This document shows, piece after piece, positions 52,414 through 60,530 of a DNA stretch of 64,000 bases. The stretch lies in assembly GCA_963664835.2 (NCBI GenBank), contig CAXXUG010000010.1, positions 6,193 through 70,192 of the forward strand, given 5' to 3'. The notes beneath the pieces are model-generated. The model saw nothing but the letters and a program-made list of their open reading frames with translations, did not search any database and was not told the DNA's origin. Position 1 is the first letter of the stretch, and the number at the start of each line of letters is the position of its first letter. The stretch is from G963664835 sp963664835. Its GTDB lineage: Bacteria; Chloroflexota; UBA6077; FW602-bin22; JBCLEL01. The translations under genes and the position numbers were made by a program.

Positions 52414-53523
52414 CTATCGGCGTCTGGCCAACCTGTAAATCCGCTCGAACTCCTCCAAGAATTGTGCTGCTACGTTGGGGTCATGAATGACGAGGACGTT
52501 TTCGTCATTGGCGCCCGCCGCGCTGGCCGAGAAATTGAACGATCCGGTAACTACGGTCCGGCCATCGACGATGATCACCTTGTGATGCATGCTGTTTGGG
52601 TTGCCGTCCAGGTATACCGACAGCCCGGCCTGGCGCAACATGCTGTACTCGGCCGCGTCAGTTCTGGCACCGAAACGCTCGAACACGCCGGCGACCTCGG
52701 GCCCGCGGCCGGCGGCTCGTCTCAGGGAGGCGCCGATACGGTCGTGGGTGAGGATGAAGGTCATGAATCTGATGCGCCGCTCGGCGCGTTCGATGAGCTG
52801 GGTGAGCCGGTCGATGATTGTCGGATCGGCCGGCGCGAAGTAGACCTCGAGGCTCGCATCGCCGACGTGGATAGGGTTCGCGACCGTGATTGTTTCTTTT
52901 TCGGGGCCGAACTTACGCCCGGTAAACATCTGCTCGAACTCACGCTCGAAAGCGGCGGCCAATTCGGGCGAGTGAACGACGACCGCGTTGTTGTCGTTAC
53001 GGTAGGTACCGACTTCCGTCATGTTCCAGGATCCAGTCCACACCGTGTCGCCGTCGCGAATGACGAACTTGTTGTGCATGGTTCCAGAGCGATCGTCGGC
53101 GACGACGGGGATGCCGGCGGCTCGGAGAACGTCGAACGCGCTCGGCGAGCCGGCGTCCCCGCCTTTCTCCAGCGAGTCGCTATCGGTCACCACGCGAACC
53201 CGGACCCCTCGACTCTTTGCCCGGACCAGAGCTTCGGCGATCTCAGACAAGTCCAGCTTGTAGACAGCGACGTCAATGGTCGTGCTCGCTCCTTCTACAA
53301 ACGCAATGAGATCCCTGTTTAGGGACGGGCGCCGGCTCTCCACCCGGTCCGAATCGATGGGATCGGTGAACATGACCCTGATTGACCCGTCTGTGGGCCG
53401 CTCCGCCACAGGAGTCGAAGGAATGGCTACGGCCGGCAGAATAGTGCCGGTTAGGAACCTTGGTGCAGCGATAGCAATGGCGACGGCCAGTGCGACCAAG
53501 CCGGCGAGCAGAATACGACTCAC
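52414..53523 (-). CDS. Phospholipase D-like protein, exported
   Basis: The protein (369 residues) has an N-terminal hydrophobic anchor (residues 4-30) and two complete HKD motifs, HNKFVIRD (150-157) and HHKVIIVD (313-320), each followed by a TGS(W/F)N phrase. The two halves form the bilobed PLD fold. Family members hydrolyse phosphodiesters in lipids or DNA, so this could be an exported lipase or nuclease. It converges on the MFS gene. Confidence 0.88.
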   Translation of the reverse strand: MSRILLAGLVALAVAIAIAAPRFLTGTILPAVAIPSTPVAERPTDGSIRVMFTDPIDSDRVESRRPSLNRDLIAFVEGASTTIDVAVYKLDLSEIAEALVRAKSRGVRVRVVTDSDSLEKGGDAGSPSAFDVLRAAGIPVVADDRSGTMHNKFVIRDGDTVWTGSWNMTEVGTYRNDNNAVVVHSPELAAAFEREFEQMFTGRKFGPEKETITVANPIHVGDASLEVYFAPADPTIIDRLTQLIERAERRIRFMTFILTHDRIGASLRRAAGRGPEVAGVFERFGARTDAAEYSMLRQAGLSVYLDGNPNSMHHKVIIVDGRTVVTGSFNFSASAAGANDENVLVIHDPNVAAQFLEEFERIYRLARRR

Positions 53524-53671
53524 GACTCTCGAATTTCCGACTGGAGCTCAGTAAACCCCAAGACAGCGGGCCTCAAGCATAAGTATGAAACGCCGGCGCG
53601 AATCTGCGGCTGCGAATCCCGACAATCATCATGAGAGTGGGGGCGCAACGGCGACTTGGCGAGTAGACACA

Positions 53672-54070
53672 CTACATCCCAGGCGTGCTATCGGTGGGTG
53701 ACGACATCCCCCGCAGTCGAAGCCGATCGGCTTTCCGCAGCCCTTGGACCACGAGTTTGTAGGAGTCATCGATCATATCGACAATGAGATCGTTCGGGAC
53801 ACTGCCATCGAGGACCACCGTATTCCAGTGCCGCTTACTCATGTGGTAGCCGGGGATGATGCCGGTATAGCGTTGGCGCAGGACCTGGGCAAAATCGGGG
53901 TCGCACTTCAGATTGATTCGCAGGGGATCGTCATCCACTCCAATCAAGGCAAACATCTTGCCCATTACCTTGAAGACCAACGCAGATGGGCCAAATGGCA
54001 TTTCTTCGGTAGCGCCTAGCTTACGCATCAGATGGGTGTGGAGAGTCTCGAAGTCCATATGGGGAGACAT
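53672..54070 (-). CDS. MmcQ/YjbR family protein
   Basis: The 132-residue protein shows the MmcQ/YjbR (CyaY-like) fold: LMRKLGATEEMPFGPSALVF, KVMGKMFALIGV, RINLKCDPDFAQVLRQRYTG, GYHMSKRHWNTVVLDG and the DSYKLVVQGL end. Members are called DNA-binding, but evidence is thin, so function is open. The start may be at 54070 or 54058. The gap to the PLD gene (53524-53671) holds nothing clear. Confidence 0.85.
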   Translation of the reverse strand: MSPHMDFETLHTHLMRKLGATEEMPFGPSALVFKVMGKMFALIGVDDDPLRINLKCDPDFAQVLRQRYTGIIPGYHMSKRHWNTVVLDGSVPNDLIVDMIDDSYKLVVQGLRKADRLRLRGMSSPTDSTPGM

Positions 54071-54167
54071 TGTAACGCCGGGGGCGTGGCGTCAAGTGGG
54101 GAGGGACGGGTGCCAGGTCGGGAACGCCGGCAAGTGGGAGGTCGCGAGGGTTGTCGACGCCACCCTC

Positions 54168-54222
54168 TCCACACCCCGACCCCAGCGGGGGACAAGCCTC
54201 CGCGCTACATTCCCCGTCCCCA
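54168..54222. repeat. Composite repeat core in the gap 54071-54427
   Basis: This short copy has CCCCGACCCCAGCGGGGG and ACAAGCCTCCGCGCTACATT, a one-base-diverged core of the family. The rest of the 357-base gap has no gene; a frame open from 54032 into the dehydrogenase gene reads unlike protein before 54428. Confidence 0.7.
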
Positions 54223-54427
54223 CGTCCACACAATCCGGCGCATTTGTGCGGTTATCACAACACACTATTGGCGACTGCGGAGTTGGTGGGTTTCAGCACC
54301 GGTGGCAATTAGGAAGCGAGGCCGGCCGAGGGGAACGCGGCAAATTGACAATCACGGTCGCATTTCATATGTTTGGCGCGGGGCCGGAAGCCTCACATGT
54401 CGACAAACGCAACGAGAGGAAGCACGA

Positions 54428-55387
54428 GTGACAATCAAGGTATTGATACAGTCCAGTTTAGTCACGGGCGATGTCGAAGAGCTAAGGAGGAGTTTTCCCC
54501 AAGTTGAGATCGTGGCGTCGCCGTCGGATGAAGAAGTCCCATCGCTCATCGGTGACGCGGACGTTTTCTTCGGAATTCTGTCGCCGGAAATATACGCCGC
54601 GGCCAAGAATCTGAAGTGGCTGCAGGCGTTGAGCGCCGGCGTCGAATGGCTGGCGGACATTCCGGGCGCCACAGACTCGGACCTGATCGTTACGAATACG
54701 AGGGGCGCCCACGCCCAGACGATTGCCGAGCACACGTTCGCCCTGATTCTGTCGCTCACCCGGATGATGAAGGCACATCTACGAGACCAATTAGCTCGGG
54801 ATTGGGAGCCGAAACGATACTTAGGACAGATGCAAGGACTCGCCGGCAAGACGATGGGCATCGTGGGTCTGGGGCAGATCGGATCGGCGATCGTAAGACG
54901 GGCTCACGGGTTCGAGATGGAAGTCTACGCGGTGGATGTGGTGCCATTTCCGCATGAACCGCACGTCCGGCGCCGGTGGGGTCTGGACGGAACCGACGAG
55001 CTTTGCAAACTCGCCGATTTTCTCGTGATATCGGCGCCTCTCACTCCGGAGAGCCGGGGACTGATCGACGCCCGCAGGATCGGGTTGTTGAAGCCCTCCG
55101 CATACGTCATAGCGGTGTCTCGGGGCAATATCGTTGACGAGCAGGCGCTGATCGCGGCACTTCAAGAGGGCCGGATCGCGGGAGCCGGCCTGGACGTGAC
55201 CGCGGTAGAGCCTCCGCCGGATGATAGTCCCCTTTGGGATATGGAGAACGTGGTGATGACACCGCACGACTCGCCGGTGTCGGACCGAACGTTCGACTGG
55301 GTATGGAGAATCTTCGTGGAGAACCTGTCTCGATACGTGAACGGGACACCGCTGTTCAATATTGTGAATAAGAGGGCCGGCTTCTAG
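54428..55387 (+). CDS. D-2-hydroxyacid dehydrogenase
   Basis: The 319-residue protein has LKWLQALSAGVEWLADIPGA near residue 60, the NAD motif GKTMGIVGLGQIGSAIVRRA (about 140), the catalytic Arg in AVSRGNIVDEQALIAALQEG, the acidic residue in AGLDVTAVEPPP and His in MTPHDSPVS. A member of the phosphoglycerate/hydroxypyruvate group, substrate unknown. The GTG at 54428, after AGAGGAAG, is chosen; the frame extends further upstream through repeat-derived sequence. It is followed 41 bases later by a second dehydrogenase. Confidence 0.88.
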   Translation: MTIKVLIQSSLVTGDVEELRRSFPQVEIVASPSDEEVPSLIGDADVFFGILSPEIYAAAKNLKWLQALSAGVEWLADIPGATDSDLIVTNTRGAHAQTIAEHTFALILSLTRMMKAHLRDQLARDWEPKRYLGQMQGLAGKTMGIVGLGQIGSAIVRRAHGFEMEVYAVDVVPFPHEPHVRRRWGLDGTDELCKLADFLVISAPLTPESRGLIDARRIGLLKPSAYVIAVSRGNIVDEQALIAALQEGRIAGAGLDVTAVEPPPDDSPLWDMENVVMTPHDSPVSDRTFDWVWRIFVENLSRYVNGTPLFNIVNKRAGF

Positions 55388-55428
55388 AGGTTCTCCTACC
55401 GTCGCCGCAGCGAGAGAGGAGGCGCAGC

Positions 55429-56427
55429 TTGTTCAAGGTCGTGATTGGCCAGTCATTCGATAAAGACGCCCTCGAATTCATGAGGCAGCGGCTTGGCGAC
55501 GGATTTGATTTCCAGGACTTGGGTGAGTCTTCGGACGAAGAGAGAATCGCGGCATACAAGGACGCAGACGCGATAGTAAGCCAGCTAATCACAACCGAGA
55601 TGGCGCGAGCGGCCAACCGCGTCACGCTCATGCAGGCGCAAGGCGCCGGCGTCGAGGACATCGCAATAGATCACCTGCCGGCCGACTGCTACCTTGCCAA
55701 CGTGTTCGAGCACGAGGTCGCGATATCTGAATACGTGATTATGGTGATGCTGGCGCTGTCGAGCGACCTGCTGAACCTGGACCACAACCTGCGACACAAG
55801 GGCGACATGAGCCCGGCCGGCCACTACGGCGGCAGTCCACGTGAGGGGCTGTTTGGAAAGACTATTGGAATTGTTGGGTTCGGCCGCATAGGCCAGCAGG
55901 TGGCCAAGCGCGCGTTGGCGTTTGGGATGCGGGTGATAGCCACGAAGAGGTCGCCGGACGAGGCGTTGGCGGCCGAGCATGGTCTGGATTTTCTGGGCGG
56001 GCACGGCGACCTGGGGCGTTTGCTGGATGAGTCCGACTACCTGTTGCTGGCGACGCCGCTCACTGAAGACACCAACGGACTCATCGGAGAGCCGGAATTG
56101 GACCGGATGAAGCAGAGCGCTTACATTCTCAACGTAGGGCGCGGGCCGATTATCCAGGAAGAACCGCTGTACAACGCGCTGAAGGACCGGCGCATCGCCG
56201 GGGCCGGGCTAGACGTGTGGTTCCAGTATCCGCCGCCGGGGACTTTCGGGCCGGTGTCGCGTTTCCCTCTTCACGAGTTGCCAAACGTCGTTATGACGCC
56301 TCACATGGCCGGATGGACCAGGACGACAGTCTATCGGCGGATGGCATTCATCGCGGACAACGTGAAGCGCGTCGCGGCCGGCGAAGAACCGTTGAATCTC
56401 TTGAGGATGGGCGGAGGCGAGCGATAG
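55429..56427 (+). CDS. D-2-hydroxyacid dehydrogenase, second of tandem pair
   Basis: This 332-residue protein has QGAGVEDIAIDHLP in the substrate domain, GKTIGIVGFGRIGQQVAKRA for NAD, the catalytic Arg in NVGRGPIIQEEPLYNALKD, AGAGLDVWFQYPPPG, and His in MTPHMAGWTRTT. It is diverged from the gene upstream and not a recent duplicate. The TTG at 55429 follows AGGAGG. A frequent role for such proteins is glyoxylate or phosphonate-linked hydroxyacid metabolism, but no phosphonate genes are here. Confidence 0.88.
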   Translation: MFKVVIGQSFDKDALEFMRQRLGDGFDFQDLGESSDEERIAAYKDADAIVSQLITTEMARAANRVTLMQAQGAGVEDIAIDHLPADCYLANVFEHEVAISEYVIMVMLALSSDLLNLDHNLRHKGDMSPAGHYGGSPREGLFGKTIGIVGFGRIGQQVAKRALAFGMRVIATKRSPDEALAAEHGLDFLGGHGDLGRLLDESDYLLLATPLTEDTNGLIGEPELDRMKQSAYILNVGRGPIIQEEPLYNALKDRRIAGAGLDVWFQYPPPGTFGPVSRFPLHELPNVVMTPHMAGWTRTTVYRRMAFIADNVKRVAAGEEPLNLLRMGGGER

Positions 56428-56518
56428 TGCGAATGATGCGAATGCCGCCGGGGCGGGGTCTCGAGATCCGAGGCTTGGACGCGTACCGCTGCCATCTTTG
56501 TCCCGCCGGCGGGGCGCA

Positions 56519-57469
56519 GTGCCTCCGCTAAAGGACGTTTCGCGGGCGATTGGCGGCACACCGATCGTGTGGCTCGATCGATTGACCGAGTCAATGCCCG
56601 GCCGTGTGGCACTCAAGCTGGAGTACTTCTCACCCGGATTCAGCGTGAAGGACCGTATCGCCCGGCAGATCGTAGAAGACGCGGAGGCGGATGGCCGACT
56701 GAAGCCGGGCATGACGGTGGTCGAACTGACCAGCGGCAACACCGGCACCGGCCTGGCGGTGGTGTGCGCGATCAAGGGTTACAGGTTCATCGCGGTGATG
56801 TCGGAAGGGAACACCGAGGAACGGCGGAAGATGCTCACGGCGTTGGGCGCGGAGTTGGTGCTGGTGCCGCAGGCCGGCGGTTCCCATCCGGGGCAGGTAT
56901 CGAAGGAAGATATAGAGCTGCTGGAGGCCAAAACAGCGGAGCTCACCGAGCAGCTTGGGGCGTTCCGGGCGGATCAGTTCAACAACCTGAGCAACGTGCG
57001 CGCCCACGAAATGGGTACCGGTAGAGAGATCTGGGAACAGACCGAGGGCGGAGTGACCAGATTTTGCGCGATGGTTGGCACCGGCGGGACATTCATGGGG
57101 TGCGCTCGGGCGTTGAAGAAGCGTAATCCTGACATCCAGACATTCGCGATCGAGCCGGAGGAGTCGGCGGCGCTGGCCGGCCGGGAAGTCACGAATACAC
57201 GCCACAAGATTCAAGGGGCCGGGTACGCCATGGTACCGCCGCTCTGGGAGCCGGAGTACTGCGACGGGTTCCTGGCGGTCAGCGACGAAGAGGCCATCAA
57301 GGGGTCTCGGAGACTGGCTCGACGGGAAGGGATATTCGTCGGATTCAGCGCCGGCGCGAACGTGGCGGCGGCGCTCCGGCTGGCAGGCGAATGCCGGCAT
57401 GGGGAGATTGTCGCGACTACGGCGAACGACTCCGGCCTCAAGTACCTGAGCACGGATTTGTTCCCGTGA
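56519..57469 (+). CDS. Cysteine synthase family PLP enzyme
   Basis: The protein (about 316 residues) is a fold-type II PLP enzyme: IGGTPIVWL, the PLP Lys in FSVKDRIARQI, TSGNTGTGLAVVCAIKG, an FNNLSNVRAHEMG stretch, the phosphate loop GTGGTFMGCA, and IQGAGYAMVPP. It fits O-acetylserine sulfhydrylase or cystathionine beta-synthase. The segment HPGQVSKEDIELLEAKTAEL looks unusual for CysK, so the exact substrate may differ. The GTG at 56519 gives the family start; the frame is open from 56498. Confidence 0.88.
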   Translation: MPPLKDVSRAIGGTPIVWLDRLTESMPGRVALKLEYFSPGFSVKDRIARQIVEDAEADGRLKPGMTVVELTSGNTGTGLAVVCAIKGYRFIAVMSEGNTEERRKMLTALGAELVLVPQAGGSHPGQVSKEDIELLEAKTAELTEQLGAFRADQFNNLSNVRAHEMGTGREIWEQTEGGVTRFCAMVGTGGTFMGCARALKKRNPDIQTFAIEPEESAALAGREVTNTRHKIQGAGYAMVPPLWEPEYCDGFLAVSDEEAIKGSRRLARREGIFVGFSAGANVAAALRLAGECRHGEIVATTANDSGLKYLSTDLFP

Positions 57470-57533
57470 GCCTGCGCCGTGATCGGAGAACCGGCGACTC
57501 ACGAAGCCGGGCAGACCGTCCCGCAACGGCGCG

Positions 57534-58268
57534 GTGACCCCGACCGACGCCAACCTGGCAATCGATGTCGAGAGACTGGCTGCCGGCCACGGGATCAAGC
57601 TCGCCGAGCGGCAGCGGGACGCCTTCGTCCGTTACTACCATCTGCTTGTCCAATGGAGCCGGCGGGCGCGCCTGGTTGGAAACACCGACCTGGAAGAGAT
57701 CAGGGACAAGTTCTTTGTCGATTCGCTGGTGATGGGCCAGGCAATAGGTCTCGGTCGAGGGCAGGTGAGGCTTGTTGACGTCGGTTCCGGAGGGGGATTT
57801 CCGGGCGTTCCCATCGCGATCGCCTGGCCGGAAGTTGAGGTCACGCTGGTCGAGAGCGTCGGAAAGAAGTCGCAATTCCTGAAGACACTGGCTGACGAGC
57901 TACATTTGTCGAATGTGGAAGTAATTTGCGAGCGGGCGGAGGTCCTGGGTGCGTCGCCGGACCACAGAGCGCGGTACGACTTTGCGCTGGCGAGGGCGGT
58001 GGGCAACGTCGGATTGACAGCCGAGTTATGTCTGCCATTCGTCAGGGTGGGAGGGATCGCGGCGACAACGAGACGAGTCGATCAGTGGGCGGAGGTCGAG
58101 GCCGGCAGGGAGTTAGTGGAGTCGATGGGGGGAGAGTTCAGGGAGCCGGTGGAGAGGGACGTTCCGGGATTCGCCGGCCGGCGGCGCTATCTGCTGATCG
58201 AGAAGGTCCGGCCGACGCCGGCCCGGTTTCCTCGGAGGGCTTCTCGGTTGGGCGAGAGGGTTAGGTGA
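57534..58268 (+). CDS. rsmG: 16S rRNA (guanine527-N7)-methyltransferase
   Basis: RsmG methylates G527 in 16S rRNA. The 244-residue protein has YYHLLVQWSRRARLVGNTDL, the SAM-binding VDVGSGGGFPGVPIAIAWPE and the VTLVESVGKKSQFLKTLADE stretch, with ALARAVGN later, all as in RsmG. It is followed by a gap with repeats and preceded by a 64-base gap. The start is a GTG. Confidence 0.94.
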   Translation: MTPTDANLAIDVERLAAGHGIKLAERQRDAFVRYYHLLVQWSRRARLVGNTDLEEIRDKFFVDSLVMGQAIGLGRGQVRLVDVGSGGGFPGVPIAIAWPEVEVTLVESVGKKSQFLKTLADELHLSNVEVICERAEVLGASPDHRARYDFALARAVGNVGLTAELCLPFVRVGGIAATTRRVDQWAEVEAGRELVESMGGEFREPVERDVPGFAGRRRYLLIEKVRPTPARFPRRASRLGERVR

Positions 58269-58320
58269 GCGGCTGAAGTCTATCCCGGAGCTGGATCTGT
58301 GGCATGTTTTCGTACCTCTC

Positions 58321-58583
58321 GCTCATGCCGGGAAGGGCCGGCACGCCAAGGTACGAAAACCCGGAGTTGCGGTTTTATGCGACGAATGCGCACGGGGGAT
58401 TCTGCCACACCCCACCCCGACCCCAGCGGGGGACAAGCCCCCGCGCTACATTTCCCATCCCCGCCACTCGGGGTTCCGAGTCCGAATCAGGTTCTGGGGC
58501 ATGTCTTCGCCGGTGTTAGTGTGTCGGGCGTCAAGAAGTCTGACGAGGCCGGCAATCCTCCCTTGGCGGGTTTGAAACCCGCC
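58321..58583. repeat. Composite repeat copy followed by a palindrome
   Basis: Within the gap 58269-58760 this copy has CTCATGCCGGGAAGGGCCGG and CACGCCAAGGTACGAAAACC, GGGGGATTCTGCCACACCCC, and the core GCGGGGGACAAGCCCCCGCG with CTACATTTCCC (58426-58456). The palindrome GGCGGGTTTGAAACCCGCC at 58565-58583 relates to the one at 32634. No gene is supported in the gap. Confidence 0.75.
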
Positions 58584-58760
58584 ACTACGGCAACTTGGGC
58601 TCTTTGCAGCAGGCCGGCCGGATTCTCTTTTCCCTCCCAGTTGAGCCTGACCAATGGACGGGGATGGGCCGATACGCCAAGCGTCCGAACCTTGTGCTAA
58701 ATTGGGGCCACGTTTCCGAGTGGATGTACAAGCCGGAGGGCAGGGGTGCGAGGTTCGGCG

Positions 58761-60530
58761 ATGGATCAATCTGAGGAAGACGAAGTTCAAGCGGGAAAGA
58801 ATCGGCTGGATCCCATCCAGTTCGAGGTGATTCGGAACGCGCTGGTCGCCTCGACGGAGGAAATGGCGACGGCGCTGCGGCGCTGCGCGTTCTCCACCAA
58901 CGTAAAGACGCGCGGCGACTTTTCCTGCGCGTTCTTCGATCGTCGTATTAGAGTTGCCGCCCAAGCGTTCACCCAGCCAGTGCATCTCGGCTCCCTGGTC
59001 GAGCTGGTTCCCCGGACGGTGCGCTCTTACGGTCCGGACAATCTCAAGCCGGGCGATATGCTGGTGACGAACGATCCCTATAACGGCGGAGTCCACCTGA
59101 ACGACGTGACTGTGATCGCGCCGGTGTTCGAGGGGAAGGAGCCCATCGGGTACCTGGCGAACCTGGCGCACCACGTGGACGTGGGCGGTGGCGCACCGGC
59201 CAGCATCGGAGTGTTTCAGGAAGTCTTCCAGGAAGGGATCATCATTCCGCCGGTGAAGCTGGTGGAGTCCGGCGAGATAGTTGACGACATATTCCGGCTG
59301 ATACTCTCGCAGATACGCAGCAAGCGAGAGACGGCCGGCGATTTTCGGGCCCAAATCGCGGCGAACGTGACCGGCCAGCGCAGGATAATCGAGCTTGTGG
59401 GTCGGATCGGCCGGGCGGAGCTTGACCAGTACACGGACGCGATCATCGACTATACGCGCCGGCGCACCGAGGCGGACCTACGCAAGCTGCCTCGGGGTTC
59501 GTACTCGGCGGAAGGGTACCTGGACACCGATGGGTTCACAGACCAGCCGGTGCGCCTATGCGCGAAGGTAATAATCGGAGACGGCGGGGTCGTCTTCGAC
59601 CTGGCCGGATCGGACGATCAACGGCGGGCGCCGGTGAACTCGACGTTCGCCCAGACTTTTTCGGCCTGCGCGTACGCGCTCAAATGCCTCGTCGACCAGG
59701 ACATCCCGGTGAACCAGGGATTCTATGACCTGGTGCAGGTGAGTGCGCCACCGGGGAGTGTGACAAACAGCACACCGCCGGCACCGGTAGTAGGAGGTTG
59801 GGAGACGCAGACGCGCCTGGTTGACGTCATATTCAAGGCGCTCTCGGAGCCGATGCCGACCCGGGTGCCGGCCGGCACCAAGGCGATGCAGTGCCAGGCC
59901 GGCTTCGGCGGGCAGGACTCGGCGAGAGACGAATACTACTGCTACTACGAAGCGCTGGCGGGAGGCTACGGCGGGCGATTCGGTAGGGATGGACCTGACG
60001 CGGTGCAGGCGCACGGCCAGAACACGGAGAACGCCCCGATCGAGGAGATAGAAGCCAACTATCCGGTCCAGATCACACGCTACGAGCTGATTCAAGACTC
60101 AGGAGGGGCCGGCCAGTGGCGGGGCGGTCTGGGGCTCAGGCGCGACTACCGATTTCCCTACAGTGAGACGACATTCACGATTCTCGCCGACCGGGACCGG
60201 GCGGGGCCCTGGGGCCTATTCGGGGGACACTCCGGACTTCGGGCAAACTACGTTCTCAATCCAGAAGAAGAGGGCCGGCGACTCAGCTCCAAGACTACAG
60301 TCGAGCTCCGGGTGGGCGACACGATCAGCTACCAGACGTGCGGCGGCGGCGGGTACGGGCCGCCGGAGAGACGCGACCCCCAAAGCGTTTTGCAGGACGT
60401 GCGAGAAGGTAAAGTGAGTCTGGGGCAGGCCGAGGACGCGTACCGCGTTGCAATAGACCCTTCCGACTGGACGGTTAACGCCGGCGAGACCGCTCGTCTC
60501 CGCGAGAGACCCGTTGCCAGCGACAGATAG
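58761..60530 (+). CDS. hyuB: Hydantoinase B/oxoprolinase family protein
   Basis: This 589-residue protein is the B-type subunit of ATP-dependent hydantoinase/oxoprolinase enzymes: DPIQFEVIRNALVASTEEM, TRGDFSCAFFD, DMLVTNDPYNGGVHLNDVTV (metal-binding region), GGGAPASIGVFQEVFQEG, and YGGRFGRDGPDAVQAHGQNT. It ends in TIS YQTCGGGGYGPP-type motifs. It pairs with HyuA, whose start lies 17 bases inside its 3' end. Substrates of the family include N-methylhydantoin, 5-oxoproline and acetone (carboxylases). The ATG at 58761 is chosen. Confidence 0.9.
   Translation: MDQSEEDEVQAGKNRLDPIQFEVIRNALVASTEEMATALRRCAFSTNVKTRGDFSCAFFDRRIRVAAQAFTQPVHLGSLVELVPRTVRSYGPDNLKPGDMLVTNDPYNGGVHLNDVTVIAPVFEGKEPIGYLANLAHHVDVGGGAPASIGVFQEVFQEGIIIPPVKLVESGEIVDDIFRLILSQIRSKRETAGDFRAQIAANVTGQRRIIELVGRIGRAELDQYTDAIIDYTRRRTEADLRKLPRGSYSAEGYLDTDGFTDQPVRLCAKVIIGDGGVVFDLAGSDDQRRAPVNSTFAQTFSACAYALKCLVDQDIPVNQGFYDLVQVSAPPGSVTNSTPPAPVVGGWETQTRLVDVIFKALSEPMPTRVPAGTKAMQCQAGFGGQDSARDEYYCYYEALAGGYGGRFGRDGPDAVQAHGQNTENAPIEEIEANYPVQITRYELIQDSGGAGQWRGGLGLRRDYRFPYSETTFTILADRDRAGPWGLFGGHSGLRANYVLNPEEEGRRLSSKTTVELRVGDTISYQTCGGGGYGPPERRDPQSVLQDVREGKVSLGQAEDAYRVAIDPSDWTVNAGETARLRERPVASDR

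Noticed and set aside
54032..54427. N-terminal extension of the D-2-hydroxyacid dehydrogenase
   Set aside because: It passes through the intergenic repeat and reads unlike protein; the GTG at 54428 has a ribosome site.
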